DNA from: Phocoena phocoena
Taxonomy: Eukaryota; Chordata; Mammalia; Artiodactyla; Phocoenidae
DNA: 64,000 nucleotides
NCBI RefSeq assembly: GCF_963924675.1
Contig: NC_089226.1
Span: forward strand, 48,439,124-48,503,123
Reading direction: 5' to 3'
The translations under genes were made by a program, and so were the position numbers. The notes under the pieces are model-generated. The model made no database searches and had not been told where the DNA came from. It saw only the letters and a program-made list of their open reading frames with translations. Below, in pieces: positions 44,746 through 56,477 of the stretch. Each line of letters begins with the position of its first letter. Positions within the stretch are counted from its first letter, which is position 1.

Positions 44746-44954
44746 TGTAATCTTTTTCTATGGTAATTAATTCAAAACATGAAAGTAATAATTTTTAAAA
44801 AATCAGCTCTGTCATTAAGAAGAATACTAAGTTCATAGGAATTTTTGATATAAAATACATGTCTCAAAACAAATGGTGCTTTGGACTGTGAACCTCAAGT
44901 CTCACTAGAAGCACAGTGATTGTGCTCCTGTAATGTTAGGGTGGGAGTGATACA

Positions 44955-45135
44955 ATGGGGAGAACCAGAGCTTTGGGTCAGGCAGACTTTGGTTCAAATC
45001 CTGGCTCTACCAGTATTTGTATGACTTTGAAACTCCTAGAAGCTATTTACTCACCTGTAAAGTGAGGATACTAACAGTTGGTTATTGTGATTACTGACAA
45101 TGTATGTAAAGTGCCCAGCATATGTTTAATCAGAA
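44955..45135 (+). repeat. MIR, nearly complete
   Basis: 'aaccagagctttgggtcaggcagactttggttcaaatcctggctctaccag', 'ctatttactcacctgtaaagtgaggatac', 'atgtatgtaaagtgcccagcata'. Confidence 0.85.
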
Positions 45136-45452
45136 ATGGTTTGCTTTGATGTTTGAATTATTATGCTACCATACTCAATAGTAGCAGGATGGGAAATTTT
45201 GAGTGAGTCTGTTGTGAAATGGCCACAACTTGAGGTTCTACAGCTTCTGGTAGACACACTGGCATCCCATCATAAACACCCTACTCTTTGATCTCCCCCA
45301 GCCCAGAGCAGAGGCACCATAGAATATACAACTGAACTCACTTCTTTTCCTCATGGTTTACTTATAAATCAAAACTGTATGTAGAGAAGCAAGAAGAACT
45401 ACAGTCCTGCAGCCTGTGGAACAAAAATCACATTCACAGAAAGATAGACAAA

Positions 45453-46372
45453 ATGAAAAGGTAGAGGACTATGTACCAGGTAAATGAACAAGGTAAAACC
45501 CCAGAAAAACAACTAAATGAAGTGGAGATAGGCGACCTTCCAGAAAAAGAATTCAGAATGATAGTGAAGATGATCCAGTACCTCGGAAAAAGAATGGAGA
45601 CAAAGATCAAGAAGATGCAAGAAATGTTTAACAAAGACCTAGAAGAATTAAAGAACAAACACCTAGAAGAATTAAACAACAATCAGAGATGAACAGTACA
45701 GTAACAGAAATGAAAAATACATTAGAAGGAATCAATAGCAGAATAACAGAAGCAGAAGAACAGATAAATGACATGGAAGACAGAATGGGATTCACTGCCG
45801 TGGAACAGAATAAAGAAAAAAGAATGAAAAGAAATGAAGACAGCCTAAGAGACCTCTGAGACAACATTAAATGCACCAACATTTGCATTATAGGGGTCCC
45901 AGAAGGAGAAGAGACAGAGAAAGGACCAGAGAAAATATTTGAAGAGATTATAGTCGAAAACTTCCCTAACATGGGAAAGGAAATAACCACTCAAGTCCAG
46001 GAAGTGCAGAGAGTCCCAGGCAGGATAACACCAAGGAGAAACATGCCAAGACACATAGTAATCATATTGACAGAAATTAAAGACAAAGAAAAATTATTAA
46101 AAGCAACAAGGGAAAAATGACAAATAACATACAAGGGAACTCCCATAAGGTTAACAGCTGATTTCTCAGCAGAAACTCTACAAGCCAGAAGGGAGTGGCA
46201 TGATATATTTAAAGTGATAAAAGGAAAGAAACCACAGCCAAGATAACTCTACCCAGCAAGGATCTCATTCAGTTTCGACAGAGAAATTAAAAGCTTTACA
46301 GACAAGCAAAAGCTAAGAGAATTCAGCACCACCAAACAAGCTCTACAACAAATGCTAAAGGAACTTCTCTAA
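45453..46372 (+). pseudogene. L1 ORF1 remnant (RNA-binding chaperone)
   Basis: In living L1s ORF1 makes a trimeric RNA-binding protein that coats L1 RNA in cytoplasmic particles: a coiled coil, an RRM and a C-terminal domain. Here the start at 45453 is followed within four codons by a TAG stop (45462-45464), and the next ATG (45471) opens only 73 codons. The coiled-coil part carries a 24-bp in-frame tandem duplication (LEELKNKH then LEELNNNQ, units at about 45637 and 45661). Further stops and frame changes follow, for example TGA at about 45857 and about 46118. The natural end is TAA at 46370-46372. Non-functional. Confidence 0.9.
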
Positions 46373-46430
46373 GTGAGAAACACAAGAGAAGAAAAGGACC
46401 TACAAAAACAAAAACAAAACAATTAAGAAA

Positions 46431-49400
46431 ATGGTAACAGGAACATACATATCGATAATCACCTTAAATGTGAATGGATTAAATGCTCCAAACAAAAGCC
46501 ACAGGCTTGCTGTATGGATACAAAAACAAGACCCACATATATGCTGTCTACAAGAGACCCACTTCAGACCTAGGGACACATACAGACTGAAAGTGGGGGG
46601 ATGAAAAAAGATATTCCATGCAAATGGAAATCAAAAGAAAGCTGGAGTAGCAATCCTCATATCAGATAAAATAGACTTTAGATAGAATGATACAAGAGAC
46701 AAGGAAGGACACTACATAATGATCAAGGGATCAATCCAAGAAGAAGATATAACAATTATAAATATATATGCACCCAACATAGGGGCACCTCAATACATAA
46801 AGCAAATGCTAACAGCTATAAAAGAGGAAATCAACAGTAACACACTAATAGTAGGGGACTTTAACACCTCACTTACACCAGTGGACAGATCATCCAGACA
46901 GAAAATTAATAAGGAAACACAAGCTTTAAATGCGATAATAGACCAGATAGGTTTAATTGATATTTATAGGACATTCCATCCAAAAACAGCACATTACACT
47001 TTCTTCTCAAGTGCACAGGGAACATTCTCTAGGCTTGATCACAAACCTCAGTAAATTTAAGAAAATTGAAATCATATCAAGCATCTTTTCCGACCACAAC
47101 ACTATGAGATTAGAAATCAATTTTAGGGAAAAAAATGTAAAAAACATAAACACAGGGAGGCTAAACAATATGTTACTAAATAACCAAGAGACCAATGAAG
47201 AAATCAAAGAGGAAATCAAAAAATACCTAGAGACAAATGACAATGAAAACATGATGACCCAAAACCTATGGGATGCAGCAAAAGCAGTTCTAAGAGGGAG
47301 GTTTATAGCTATACAGTGCTACCTCAAGAAACAGGAAAAGTCTCAAATAAACAATCTAAACTTACACCTAAAGGAACTAGAGGAAGAAGAACAAACAAAA
47401 CCCAGAGTTAGTAGGAAAAAAATCATAAATATCAGAGCAGAGCTAAATGAAATAGAAACAAAGAAAACAATAGCAAAGACCAATAAACCTAAAAACTGGT
47501 TCTTTGAGAAGATAAACAAAATTGATAAACTGTTAGCCAGACTCATCAAGAAAAAGAGGGAGAGGACTCAAATCAATAAAATTAGAAATGAAAAAGGAGA
47601 AGTTAGAATGGACACTGCAGAAATACAAAGCATCCTAAGAGACTACTACAAGCAACTCTACGCCAATAAAATGGAAAACCTGGAAGAAATGGACAAATTC
47701 TTAGAAACATATAGCTTTCCAAGACTGAACCAGGAAGAAATAGAAAACATGAACAGGCCAATCACAAGTAATGAAACTGAAACTGTGATTAGAAATCTTC
47801 CAACAAACAAAAGTTCAGGACCAAATGGCTTCATGGGTGAATTCTATTAAACATTTAGAGAAGAGCTAACACCCATCCTTCCCAAACTCTTCCAAAAACT
47901 TGCAGAAGAAGGAACACTCTCAAACTCATTCTACGAGGCCAACATTGCCCTGATACCAAGACCAGACAAAGATAGTACAAGAAAAGAAAATTACAGACAA
48001 ATATCACTGATGAATATAGATGCAAAAATCCTCAACAAAATACTAGCAAACAGAATCCAGCAACACATTAAAAGGATTATACACCATGATCAAGCGGGAT
48101 TTATCCCAGGGGTGCAAGGATTCTTCAGTATACGCAGATCAATCAATGTGATACACCATATTAACAAACTGAAGAATAAAAACCATATGATCATCTCCAT
48201 AGATGCGGAAAAAGCTTTTGACAAAATTCAACACCATTTACGATAAAAACTCTCTAGAAAGTGGGCATAGAGGGACCCTACCTCAACATAATAAATGCCA
48301 TATACGACAAACCCACAACAAACATCATTCTCAGTGTTGAAAAACTGAAAGCATTTCCTCTAAGATCAGAAACAAGACAAGGATGTCCACTCTCATCACT
48401 ATTATTCAACAGTTTTGGAAGTCCTAGCCACAGCAATCAGAGAAGGAAAAAAAAAGAAAAGGAATACAAATTGGAAAAGAAGAAGTAAAACTGTAACTGT
48501 TTGTGGATTCCATGATACTATTCATAGATAATCCTATAGATGCCACCAGAAAACTACTAGAGCTAATGAATGAATTTGGTAAGGTTGCAAGGTACAAAAT
48601 TAATGCACAGGAATCTCCTCCATTCCTATACACTAACAACGAAAGGTCAGAAAGAGAAATTAAGGAAACACTCCCATTCACCATTGCAACAAACAGAATA
48701 AAATACCTAGGAATAAACCTACCTAAGGAGGTAAAAGACCTGTACTCAGAAAACTATGACACTGATGGAAGAAATCAAAGATGACACAAACAGATGGAGA
48801 GATATACCACGTTCTTTGACTGGAAGAATCAATAGTGTGAAATTGACTATAGTATTCAAAGCAATCTACAGATTCAATGCAATCCCTATCAAATTACCAG
48901 TGGCATTTTTTTCAGAACTAGAACAAAAAATCTTAAAATTTGTATGGAGACACAGAAGACCCCAAATAGCCAAAGCAATCTTGAGGGAAAAAAAACGGAG
49001 CTGGGGGAATCAGACTCCCTGACTTCAGACTATACTACAAAGCTACAGTAATCAAGACAATATGGTACTGGCACAAAAACAGAAATATAGATCAATGGAA
49101 CAGGATAGAAAGCCCAGAGATAAACCCATGCATCTATGGTCAACTAATCTATGACAAAGGAGGCAAGGGTATACAATGGAGAAAAGACAATCTCTTCAGT
49201 AAGTGGTGCTGGGAAAACTGGACAGCCACATGGAAAAGAATGAAATTAGAACACTTCCTAACACCATACACAAAAATAAACTCAAAATGGATTAAAGTCC
49301 AAAATGTAAGACCAGACACTATAAAACTCTTAGAGGAAAACATAGGAAGAACACTCTTTGACATAAATCACAGCAAGATCTTTTTTGACCCACCTCCTGG

Positions 49401-50219
49401 AGCAATGGCAATTAAAACAAAAATAAACCAACGGAACCTAATGAAGCTTAAAAGCTTTTGTAGAGCAAAGGAAATTATAACAGGACAAAAAGACAACCCT
49501 CCGAATGGGAGAAAATATTTGCAAATGAATCAATGGGAAAGGATTACCCTCCAAAATATATAAACAGCTCATGCAGCTCAATATTAAAAAAACTAACAAC
49601 CCAATCCAAAAATGACCAGAAGACCTAAATAGACATTTCTCCAAAGAAGACATACAGATGGCCAAGAGGCACATGAAAAGCTGCTCAACATCACTAATTA
49701 TTAGAGAAATGCAGATCAAAACTACCATGAGGTATCACCTCACATCAGTTAGAATGGGCATCATCAGAAAATCTACAAATGATACATGCTGGAGAGGGTG
49801 TGGAGGAAAGGGAACCCTCTTGCACTGTTAGCGGGAATGTAAATTGATGCAGCCATTATGGGAACAGTATGGAAGTTCCCTAAAAAACTAAAAATAGAAT
49901 TACCATATGACCTAGCAATCTCACTCCTGGGCATATACCCAGAGAAAACCATAATTCAAAAAGACACATGTACCCCAATGTTCATTGCAGTACTGTTTAC
50001 AATAGCCAGGTCATGGAAGCAACTTAAATGCCCATCGGCAGGCAAATAGATAAAGAAAACATGGTACATATATACAATGGAATATTACTTAGCCATAAAA
50101 AGAAATGAAATTGGGTCATTTGTAGAGACATGGATGGACCTAGAGACTGTCATACAGAGTGAAGAAAGCAGAAAGAGAAAAACAAATATCGTATATTTAC
50201 CCATACATGTGGAATCTAG
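46431..50219 (+). pseudogene. L1 ORF2 remnant (endonuclease and reverse transcriptase)
   Basis: ORF2 normally encodes an APE-type endonuclease, a reverse transcriptase and a cysteine-rich C-terminus that together perform target-primed reverse transcription. Here the endonuclease N-terminus is recognisable (LNVNGLN, LQETH, then GDFNT near 46855). TGA at 46602-46604 and TAG at 46683-46685 stop it, and a small deletion near 47045 shifts the frame between LDH and the SDHN motif. The longest intact piece is 46957-47850 (297 codons), closed by TAA at 47848. The reverse transcriptase keeps AEKAFDKIQ (about 48206-48232), but the catalytic FADD box reads FVDS (48500-48511), so its second aspartate is lost. 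Frame breaks continue to the natural stop TAG at 50217-50219. Confidence 0.92.
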
Positions 50220-50294
50220 AAAAATGGTGTGGATGAACTGGTTTGCAAGGCAAAAACAGAGACACAGATGTAGAGAACAAATGTATGGACACCA

Positions 50295-50347
50295 AGGGGG
50301 GAAAGCAGAGGGTGGGGGTGGTGGTGGGATGAATTGGGAGATTGGGA
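50295..50347 (+). other. G-rich polypurine tract of the L1 3' UTR
   Basis: At least four runs of three or more G (ggggg, ggg, ggggg, ggg, ggg) lie in about 50 bases. This is the conserved polypurine, quadruplex-capable tract typical of mammalian L1 3' UTRs. Confidence 0.75.
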
Positions 50348-50744
50348 TTGACATATATACACTATTATGTATAAAATAGATAACTAATAAGAGCCTGCCC
50401 TATAAAAAATAAAATAAAATTCAAAAAATAATAAAATAAAGAAATTTTAAAGACTCCAAAGAGTTTATGAGGATTATATCCATCAATATTTATATTGGAG
50501 GTATTAAATGAGAAATTGAAAAAAAAATGTAATAAAAGTGCTCTAGATTTAAATATGATAAATACTTTGAATGAGTACTTCCTATCTCGAAAACCAAATT
50601 AGTAGAAGAGAGAGAGCCTGCCCTCTAAGAACTTACTCATCTTATTGAGAATATGGACATCTTGTTAATGAGAGATAACACTGAATGGTGAAGAAGCACA
50701 GGGAAGCTGAGAAGGTGCAAATGAGGTCAGGAGGAAGGTTGGAT

Positions 50745-51185
50745 TGGACCTTGACCATATAGTTTCTCTTTCCATCTCATTCACGTTAAAGTCTTAACTC
50801 CTTAACTCCTTTGGATGTATTGGGCCTGTAAAATCTGATCTTTACCAATCCATCCTGCCATCATCCCCATACACCCTCATCTCCAGTCAAGAGAAATTTT
50901 TATATTTTCCACAACAGAACCTGTTTTGTTGTGTCTCAGTTCCTTTGCATGTGCTGGTCTCTGCAAGGAATGTCCTTGTCTCACCTTTCTTTGTCAGGTC
51001 AATGCTACCCCTTCGTTAAATCCTGACACAAGCTTCAACTCTTTTTAGAAACTTTCCTTTCAATACATGGATTGAATCCCAGGGGATTGTATACTTTACT
51101 TATTGTAGCACTTATTACCAATATTGTAAATTGATCTTTTTTCTACTAGAAGGTGAGTTCCTTGTAATAATCGATGCAGGCCTAC
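50745..51185 (+). repeat. L2 LINE 3' region
   Basis: 'aatctgatctttaccaatccatcc', 'tttgcatgtgctggtctctgcaaggaatgtcc', 'gcacttattaccaatattgtaaattgatc', 'ctactagaaggtgagttccttg'. Non-coding. Confidence 0.75.
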
Positions 51186-51189
51186 TGCT

Positions 51190-51565
51190 GAACAAATCTC
51201 AATGGCTTAATAGGATAAGGTTTGTTTCTCTCTCTTCATAGTCCAGATCTATGTGGTGGGTGGAGAGTGGCAGAGAAAATAGAGTCTGCTCCATGTAGAT
51301 ATTCAATCCCAGATCTAGATCTTTCCATCTAAATGACTCCAACCATCCCCAAGGTCTCGGAGTCACCCACTGATTCTCTCTGTCCATCTAGCTGAGGGAA
51401 GAGAGAGACCATGGAGGATCTCCAGGGAGGTATTTAGGGGGCTAAGACTAAAAATAGAGTACATCACTTCTTCTCACATTCCATTTGGTCAAAACTGTGT
51501 GAGGTGGCCCTTACTGACTTCAGAGGAGGCTGGGAAATGTAGTCAAGCTTTATGTTAGGGGGCAG
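51190..51565 (-). mobile_element. MLT1-like MaLR LTR
   Basis: In reverse: 'ctcaatggcttaataggataaggtttgtttctctctc', 'gagtctgctccatgtag', 'ccatggaggatctcc', 'acatcacttcttctcacattccatttggtc', 'gaggctgggaaatgtagtc'. No internal retroviral genes adjoin it. Confidence 0.65.
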
Positions 51566-51934
51566 TGGGGGGCGGGAAAGAAACATGGTTTGGTGAATCT
51601 TTGCCATAATATTTGAGGGCGTGTTGTTCATCCCTACGTCTGTAGCACATTACACCATAGATGCTAACTAATAATCTGTCAAAATAAGTGAAAAATTCTA
51701 AGAATGAATTAGTAAATAAGTAGATATGATGAGTAGAATATCAAAATAGTTGGTAGTGCATTAATTCTTGGGTATCAATTAATGGCAACAAAATATGGGC
51801 AGCCTGGTATTTGCAGAGAACAACCAGTGCTTGCCATTCTCCTGCCTTGGCACACATAGTCCCCATGCCTGGTGAATGTTTTCCTCAGGATCTGGGCACC
51901 TAAGGGCCTTCTATTTTCACCCCCAACCATTTTT
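51566..51934. other. Unannotated stretch
   Basis: Unique sequence. A G-run (51558-51580) and an old L2-like start near 51840 are the only visible features. Confidence 0.4.
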
Positions 51935-52335
51935 GCCCTTGTTTCAGCTTCCTTGCCATTTCCCAAACATGCTATATGCGATCCCACCTCAGGACCTTGT
52001 TGTTTCCCTGATCTGAAACGTCCCCCCAACCCAGCAGCTGTATGTTTGTCCCTCACCTTGTTCAGATGTTACCTCAAATATCATCATTTCTGTGAGTCCT
52101 TCCTTGGCCACCAGACTTCCTCTTCCCCTCCCTGTGTTATTTTTCTCCATCGTATTTATCAAGATGAGATATACTGTATAAAGTATTTCTTCATTTGTTC
52201 ACTGTTGTCTTCCCCTACTTGAATATATACCTGTGAGGTCAGGGATTTTTGTCTATGTTTTTTTTCTACCACCCACACCTAGAGCAGTGCCTGGCGCATT
52301 GCAGATCCTTACCTATTTTTGAATGGATGGCCACC
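51935..52335 (+). repeat. L2 LINE 3' end
   Basis: 'cttccttgccatttcccaaacatgc', 'cacctcaggaccttgttg', 'cagatgttacctcaaatatcatc', 'gtgagtccttccttggccacc', 'cttgaatatatacctgtgaggtcaggg', 'ctagagcagtgcctggcgcattgcagatcc'. Explains the 116-codon plus frame at 51872-52222. Confidence 0.88.
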
Positions 52336-53024
52336 GTTTGTGTTTTGTTCAGTGCTTTGTGTCTTGTTGCATGAAAGTGAAAGATATTAATTTGACAACT
52401 GGATGTAAAAATATTGCCACAAAATGTTTGACAATTAGGTGTAGAAATGGAGGAGGGAAGAGGAAGATAACAATTATTGGTAAACAGTGCTGTGGCTTGA
52501 CTCACAGCTTTAGAACTACAAAGCTATTGCTTGGAAAGAACACACCTGAAACCATCAGGGAATGTTTTGAAAGTGTCAGTGTTTCTTCCCAGAATGCTGA
52601 TTTTGATGCCGTCCAAACATTCAATGGATACAGCTTGAAGGAATCAACTGTAGAGCTAAGTAAACCTATAATGAATACTTAAGCCATTTCAATTTAGTCT
52701 TATCAGAAAGGTCATTTAGTCAAGGAGGCATTTTGATCATAGCAATTCTCTTCACAGAAATGGTATCTGGGAAGCTGGTCTCTTTCTATTTGGCTATTCA
52801 AGGATAAATTTGGTATGCTGAGAATATTTGCCGAAACCTATCTTTAAAATTCAGCTGCTTAAAGAAAAAACAAATGCACTGTGGAATAGAAAATGCCAGA
52901 AGAATCCATTTAGCAACTTCTTTAATAAAGTCAGCCTAGAATGTTGGACTCAGAATCATAGTATTATGGAAATATAATGGAAAGGACTTACAGTTGAGCA
53001 AAATGGAGACCGGAGACAAGGGTT
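52336..53024. other. Unannotated stretch
   Basis: A 119-codon plus-strand frame (52323-52682) is one of the longest non-repeat frames in the window. It is rich in C, K and T, begins inside the L2 tail, and shows no fold or motif I know. No splice or polyadenylation context supports it. Confidence 0.45.
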
Positions 53025-53210
53025 CAAATATTTATTGAGAGTACTCTCTGTTGGGCCCTGTACAAAATACTTCATACAGAATAGGCATTGCTGTCTTCAT
53101 CTGGCACTCATATTCAGATTGGTTAACTTACAACTGTCATACAGCAGGTATGTGGCAGAGCTGGGCCCGTAGTGAGAGCTTTCTGACTCAGAGTCCCTGT
53201 TATTTCTGTT
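53025..53210 (-). repeat. MIR fragment
   Basis: 'tcaaatatttattgagagtactctctgttgggccctgtac', 'ttacaactgtcatacagcaggtatgtggcagagctggg'. The middle carries an extra block. Confidence 0.75.
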
Positions 53211-53749
53211 TGCTTTCTCAAGGGTAGAGAACAACATTACCCCTCCACAAATTGCTCAACTGTGGAAAACATATATCCAGAATAACAACTCAAGTCGTTT
53301 GACTCTTAGTTCAGTGCTCTTTCTACCAAAGTTAATTTTGTGTGTAGGGAGACAAAGATAAATTTTGTCCAATAAAATCTACTTATTAAACGTCAATCTA
53401 TACTCTATCCCCTCTTCTTTCAATTTTGACTTTAAATACTTTATTTATCTAAGAATATGACATGAATTTGTATTTTATCGTTACTGTGTTTTTACTATTT
53501 ATGCTTATATTATTCATATTTTCATATTACCCATGTCTGTAGCTCCATAATAATGGTACTTTCTCCTTTACAAGAAATACATTAGCTTTTATCACTGTGT
53601 GGAAATATCTGGATAGCCTAATGTTTCTATCTTAAAATGTTGATTACTTACCTGCCAAGTGAGAATGGTGTCAGAATTTAGAAACACATTTGTATTTTCT
53701 CTCTATGTCGTCTCATAAATTGCAAATCAGAACATGAAGTATTCAGTAT
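53211..53749. other. Unannotated stretch
   Basis: AT-rich. 'caagtcgtttgactcttagttcagtgctctttctacc' at 53292-53328 looks like a reverse MIR end, possibly a second MIR piece. Confidence 0.4.
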
Positions 53750-54020
53750 TAACAACAATAATAGCTAGCACTTACAGAGAGCCTAATATGTGCGAATCAC
53801 AGGTTCCCTTTTTTAAATGTATATTGACTCATTTTATACTTACACAATCCTATTAGGCAAACATTATTGCTCTATTTTGCAGTTAAAGAAATTGAGGCAC
53901 AGAGGGGTTAAGCAGCTTGCTCAAGGGCACGCAGTTGGTAAATGACAGGGCTGGGACTCCAACCCAGGCAACCTTCCTCCAGAGTCCATGCTCCTAACTA
54001 CTTCCTATGCTGCCTCTCAG
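53750..54020 (-). repeat. MIR, full length, best preserved
   Basis: Complete reverse MIR from 'taatagctagcacttacagagagcc' through 'gaaattgaggcacagaggggttaagcagcttgctcaagg' and 'gggctgggactccaacccaggc' to 'ccatgctcctaactacttcctatgctgcctctc'. Confidence 0.93.
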
Positions 54021-54239
54021 GGTACGTATCAGGACTTTGTACAAAATTCAGGAGGAGCCGATTTCATGCCCTCTTCTTTCGTATAGAAGCCTACTGTAGA
54101 AGCTATAGCCATATCTAACACAAGCCCACCATGTTTCTTCTGAATCCAGAAACTTAGCAGAACTAAACTGAGTAGTTGGGTGAAAGAGCATTTGAGGACA
54201 TTGGGTGTTACAGGACTTATTTCTGGGAAACAGTATAAG

Positions 54240-54480
54240 GAAAAGAGTGGAGCCAGACCTGGGTTCACCCCCCTCTTCCCACCACTCAGTCACTTTCTAG
54301 CTGCTTGAACTCGTACATGCTGTTACACTTCGTTGAGCCTCGTGTCCACATGTGTAAAGTTGAGTAGATAATGCCCAACTCTGAGTATTCAGAAAGACCC
54401 CCTTTAGAGGCAGTGTATCCAAAACACCTCTGTGATAATGGTCATGTAATAGATGCTCAGAGTGGTGTCATTCTCATCAA
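54240..54480 (+). repeat. MIR fragment
   Basis: 'gtggagccagacctgggttcacc', 'ctttctagctgcttgaactcg', 'ttacacttcgttgagcctcgtgtccacatgtgtaaag', 'tagatgctcag'. Confidence 0.65.
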
Positions 54481-54594
54481 TAATAAGTGAAATAAGATGG
54501 ACTAATATATAACTCACATAATTTAGGCGAAACTGGGTTAAAGAAGATAAGAGAACACATAAGTCTGCCCTCCATGAAATGAAGCTTATTTTCA

Positions 54595-54790
54595 ATAGTG
54601 TGGTGTAGTGATTAATAACTTAGACCTTTGGAGTCACTCAAAGTTGGTGTTGATCCTATTTTGATCTCAGTTTCATACTTCTTGGCGATCTACCCTTAGG
54701 TAAACCTTCCTAAGCCTTGTTTCTTCATCCACTAAATGGGGATAATTATAATTACCTCTGAAAACTGTTCTGAGATTTATGAAATTATTT
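54595..54790 (+). repeat. MIR, nearly complete
   Basis: 'tgtggtgtagtgattaataacttagacctttggagtcac', 'taaaccttcctaagccttgtttcttcatccactaaatggggataattataattacctctg'. Confidence 0.8.
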
Positions 54791-54865
54791 AAATATAAAT
54801 ATATATTGTATATATGTGTGTATACATGTAAATACACATACTATATACATATATAAACACACATC
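54791..54865. repeat. AT/TG-rich low-complexity tract
   Basis: Alternating purine-pyrimidine sequence (TA, TG and CA units) without a pure period. It abuts the 3' end of the MIR. Confidence 0.8.
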
Positions 54866-54956
54866 TAATGACATGGAGCTAGCTATTTGGAAAGTATATT
54901 CAGTTGGCACCAAATTATTTCACTGTTAATGGGAAGGTCCCTAGATGTTTGATCCC

Positions 54957-55410
54957 TGTACTAGTCAGGATTCTCCAGATAAACAGAACCAATAGATATC
55001 CATTATATTTATATCTATCTGTCTATCTAGAGAGATTTATTTTAAAGGATTGGCTCACATGATTATGCAGGCTGGCAATTCTGCAATCCACAGAGCCAAT
55101 GTCCTAGTTTGAGTCCAAAGGCCAGAAGCTGCTGTAGAACCACAGAGCCAAAGTCCCATTTCAGAGGTCATTAGACAGGAGAATTCTCTCTTCCTTGGAG
55201 GAAGGAGGGTCAGCTTTTTGTTCTATTCAGACCTTCATCTAATTGGATGTGGTTTACATACATAATGGAGGACAATTTGTTTTACTCAGTCTATAGATTT
55301 AAATGTTAATCTCATTCAACAACACTCACAAAAGCACCAGAGTAACGTTGGACTAAGCATCTGAGTACCCTGTGGATTAGTCCAATTGAAACATAAAATT
55401 AACCATCACA
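54957..55410 (-). mobile_element. Solo ERVL/MaLR-type LTR with intact ends
   Basis: 454 bp starting TG (54957) and ending CA (55410), flanked on both sides by ATCCC (54952-54956 and 55411-55415). A 5-bp target duplication is the class III/ERVL pattern. Reverse orientation: 'gtcaggattctccagataaacagaacc', 'gattggctcacatgattatgcaggctgg', 'ttttgttctattcagacc', 'acataaaattaaccatcaca'. No internal viral genes are present. Confidence 0.88.
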
Positions 55411-55794
55411 ATCCCTATTGGTCTATGATGAAGCCTCTAACTCCTTCATGAAAAAATATGTCCATTCCTTTGGGTCCAAAAGTTTTTCTAGGTTGAGAGG
55501 CAAAGAAATGCAAATGGGAGGAAAGGGGTTTAGGTAGCAATGCTTTAGCCTAATTCCTGGTTATGCCTATAGGAATCTTCAGAGGGTGGGAGTTGGGGGG
55601 AGCAACTTCACCCATTGCTAAAGAGATCATGTCACAGGTGGAGGGGATTTAATGTGCTGAACACTGTAACTATTTTAGATTTAGAATGTGAACTCAGCCA
55701 CAAAAATAGAACTATACACTAATAGAATGTTCATCTATTCCCAGATCTTTTTTTAGTTGGCTTTAAAAATAAATTAAATTGGTCACTGAAACCC
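55411..55794. other. Unannotated stretch
   Basis: Unique sequence with no recognised feature. Confidence 0.45.
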
Positions 55795-56230
55795 TTACAT
55801 TTATTCATCAAACTTTTTCTGGTCATTGACTGTGTATCATAATTACATAGTCACAGGCAAATAGTCACAGGCCCTAGAAACTTAAAGATAAATGAAATAT
55901 TTTTCCCACCCTTGAAAAATTCAACATCTAGAGAAGAAGATAGGACTGAAAAAAGTAGTAACGGTGTAATAACAAAAGTATTTATGAAATGTGATGTCAT
56001 CATAAAGGAAAGAATCAACTGTCCAGGAAGGGCTGGAGGGGTGGTGGGTAAGGGTGAGGGCTGGTGGATAAAGAGCTGTTAGACTGACACATTTTCTCTC
56101 TGAGCTGGTTTAGGAAGAATGAATAGGAGTTTCCCGGGTGAGAAAAGAGTGCAAAGAAATTCCAGACAGGGCATTAGCATGTGGAAAATCATGGAGGTGA
56201 GCAGGAGTTTTGAATATTTGGAAAATATCA
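55795..56230 (+). repeat. Ancient L1M 3' UTR fragment
   Basis: 'acatttattcatcaaactttttctgg', 'gccctagaaacttaaagataaatg', 'ttgaaaaattcaacatctag', 'aattccagacagggcattagcatgtgg' follow L1M 3' UTR order. Confidence 0.55.
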
Positions 56231-56249
56231 AAAATATGACTGATGTATA

Positions 56250-56475
56250 TATGGAGAGGCAGTAAAGCATAATAGATATGATCTTAGCCTCTGAAGCTAG
56301 AATTCCTAGGATCAAATTTAGGCTTGACCACTTACTCACTATGTAACTTTATGCAAATTACTTAACTTTCTTTGCTTTAGTTTCCTTATCTGCAAAATGG
56401 AATTAAATAACATACAGAAAGCACTTAAAATAGTGTCTGGCACATTGTAAAGCTCCACAAATGTTATCTATCATC
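56250..56475 (+). repeat. MIR, nearly complete
   Basis: 'ggcagtaaagcataatagatatgatcttagcctctgaagctagaattcctagg', 'caaattacttaactttctttgctttagtttccttatctgcaaaatgg', 'aatagtgtctggcacattgtaaagctccacaaatgtt'. Confidence 0.88.
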
Positions 56476-56477
56476 TT

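Larger units (their letters stand above)
45201..50440 (+). mobile_element. Near-full-length, inactive L1 retrotransposon
   Basis: A 5.2-kb element: about 250 bp of 5' UTR, an ORF1 remnant, an ORF2 remnant and a 3' UTR with A-rich end (AATAAAATAAA-like). GAAATTTT at 45193-45200 and 50441-50448 is a possible but short and AT-rich target duplication, so the 5' edge is tentative. Several stops and frame breaks show it cannot supply its own proteins. The sequence type is the L1 lineage shared by cetaceans and artiodactyls. It explains all open frames between 45434 and 50379. Confidence 0.93.

Noticed and set aside
46957..47850. 297-codon lysine- and asparagine-rich frame as a candidate gene
   Set aside because: It is the middle part of L1 ORF2.
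52323..52682. 119-codon plus-strand frame as a possible gene
   Set aside because: It starts inside an L2 tail and has no domain, conserved motif or gene signals.
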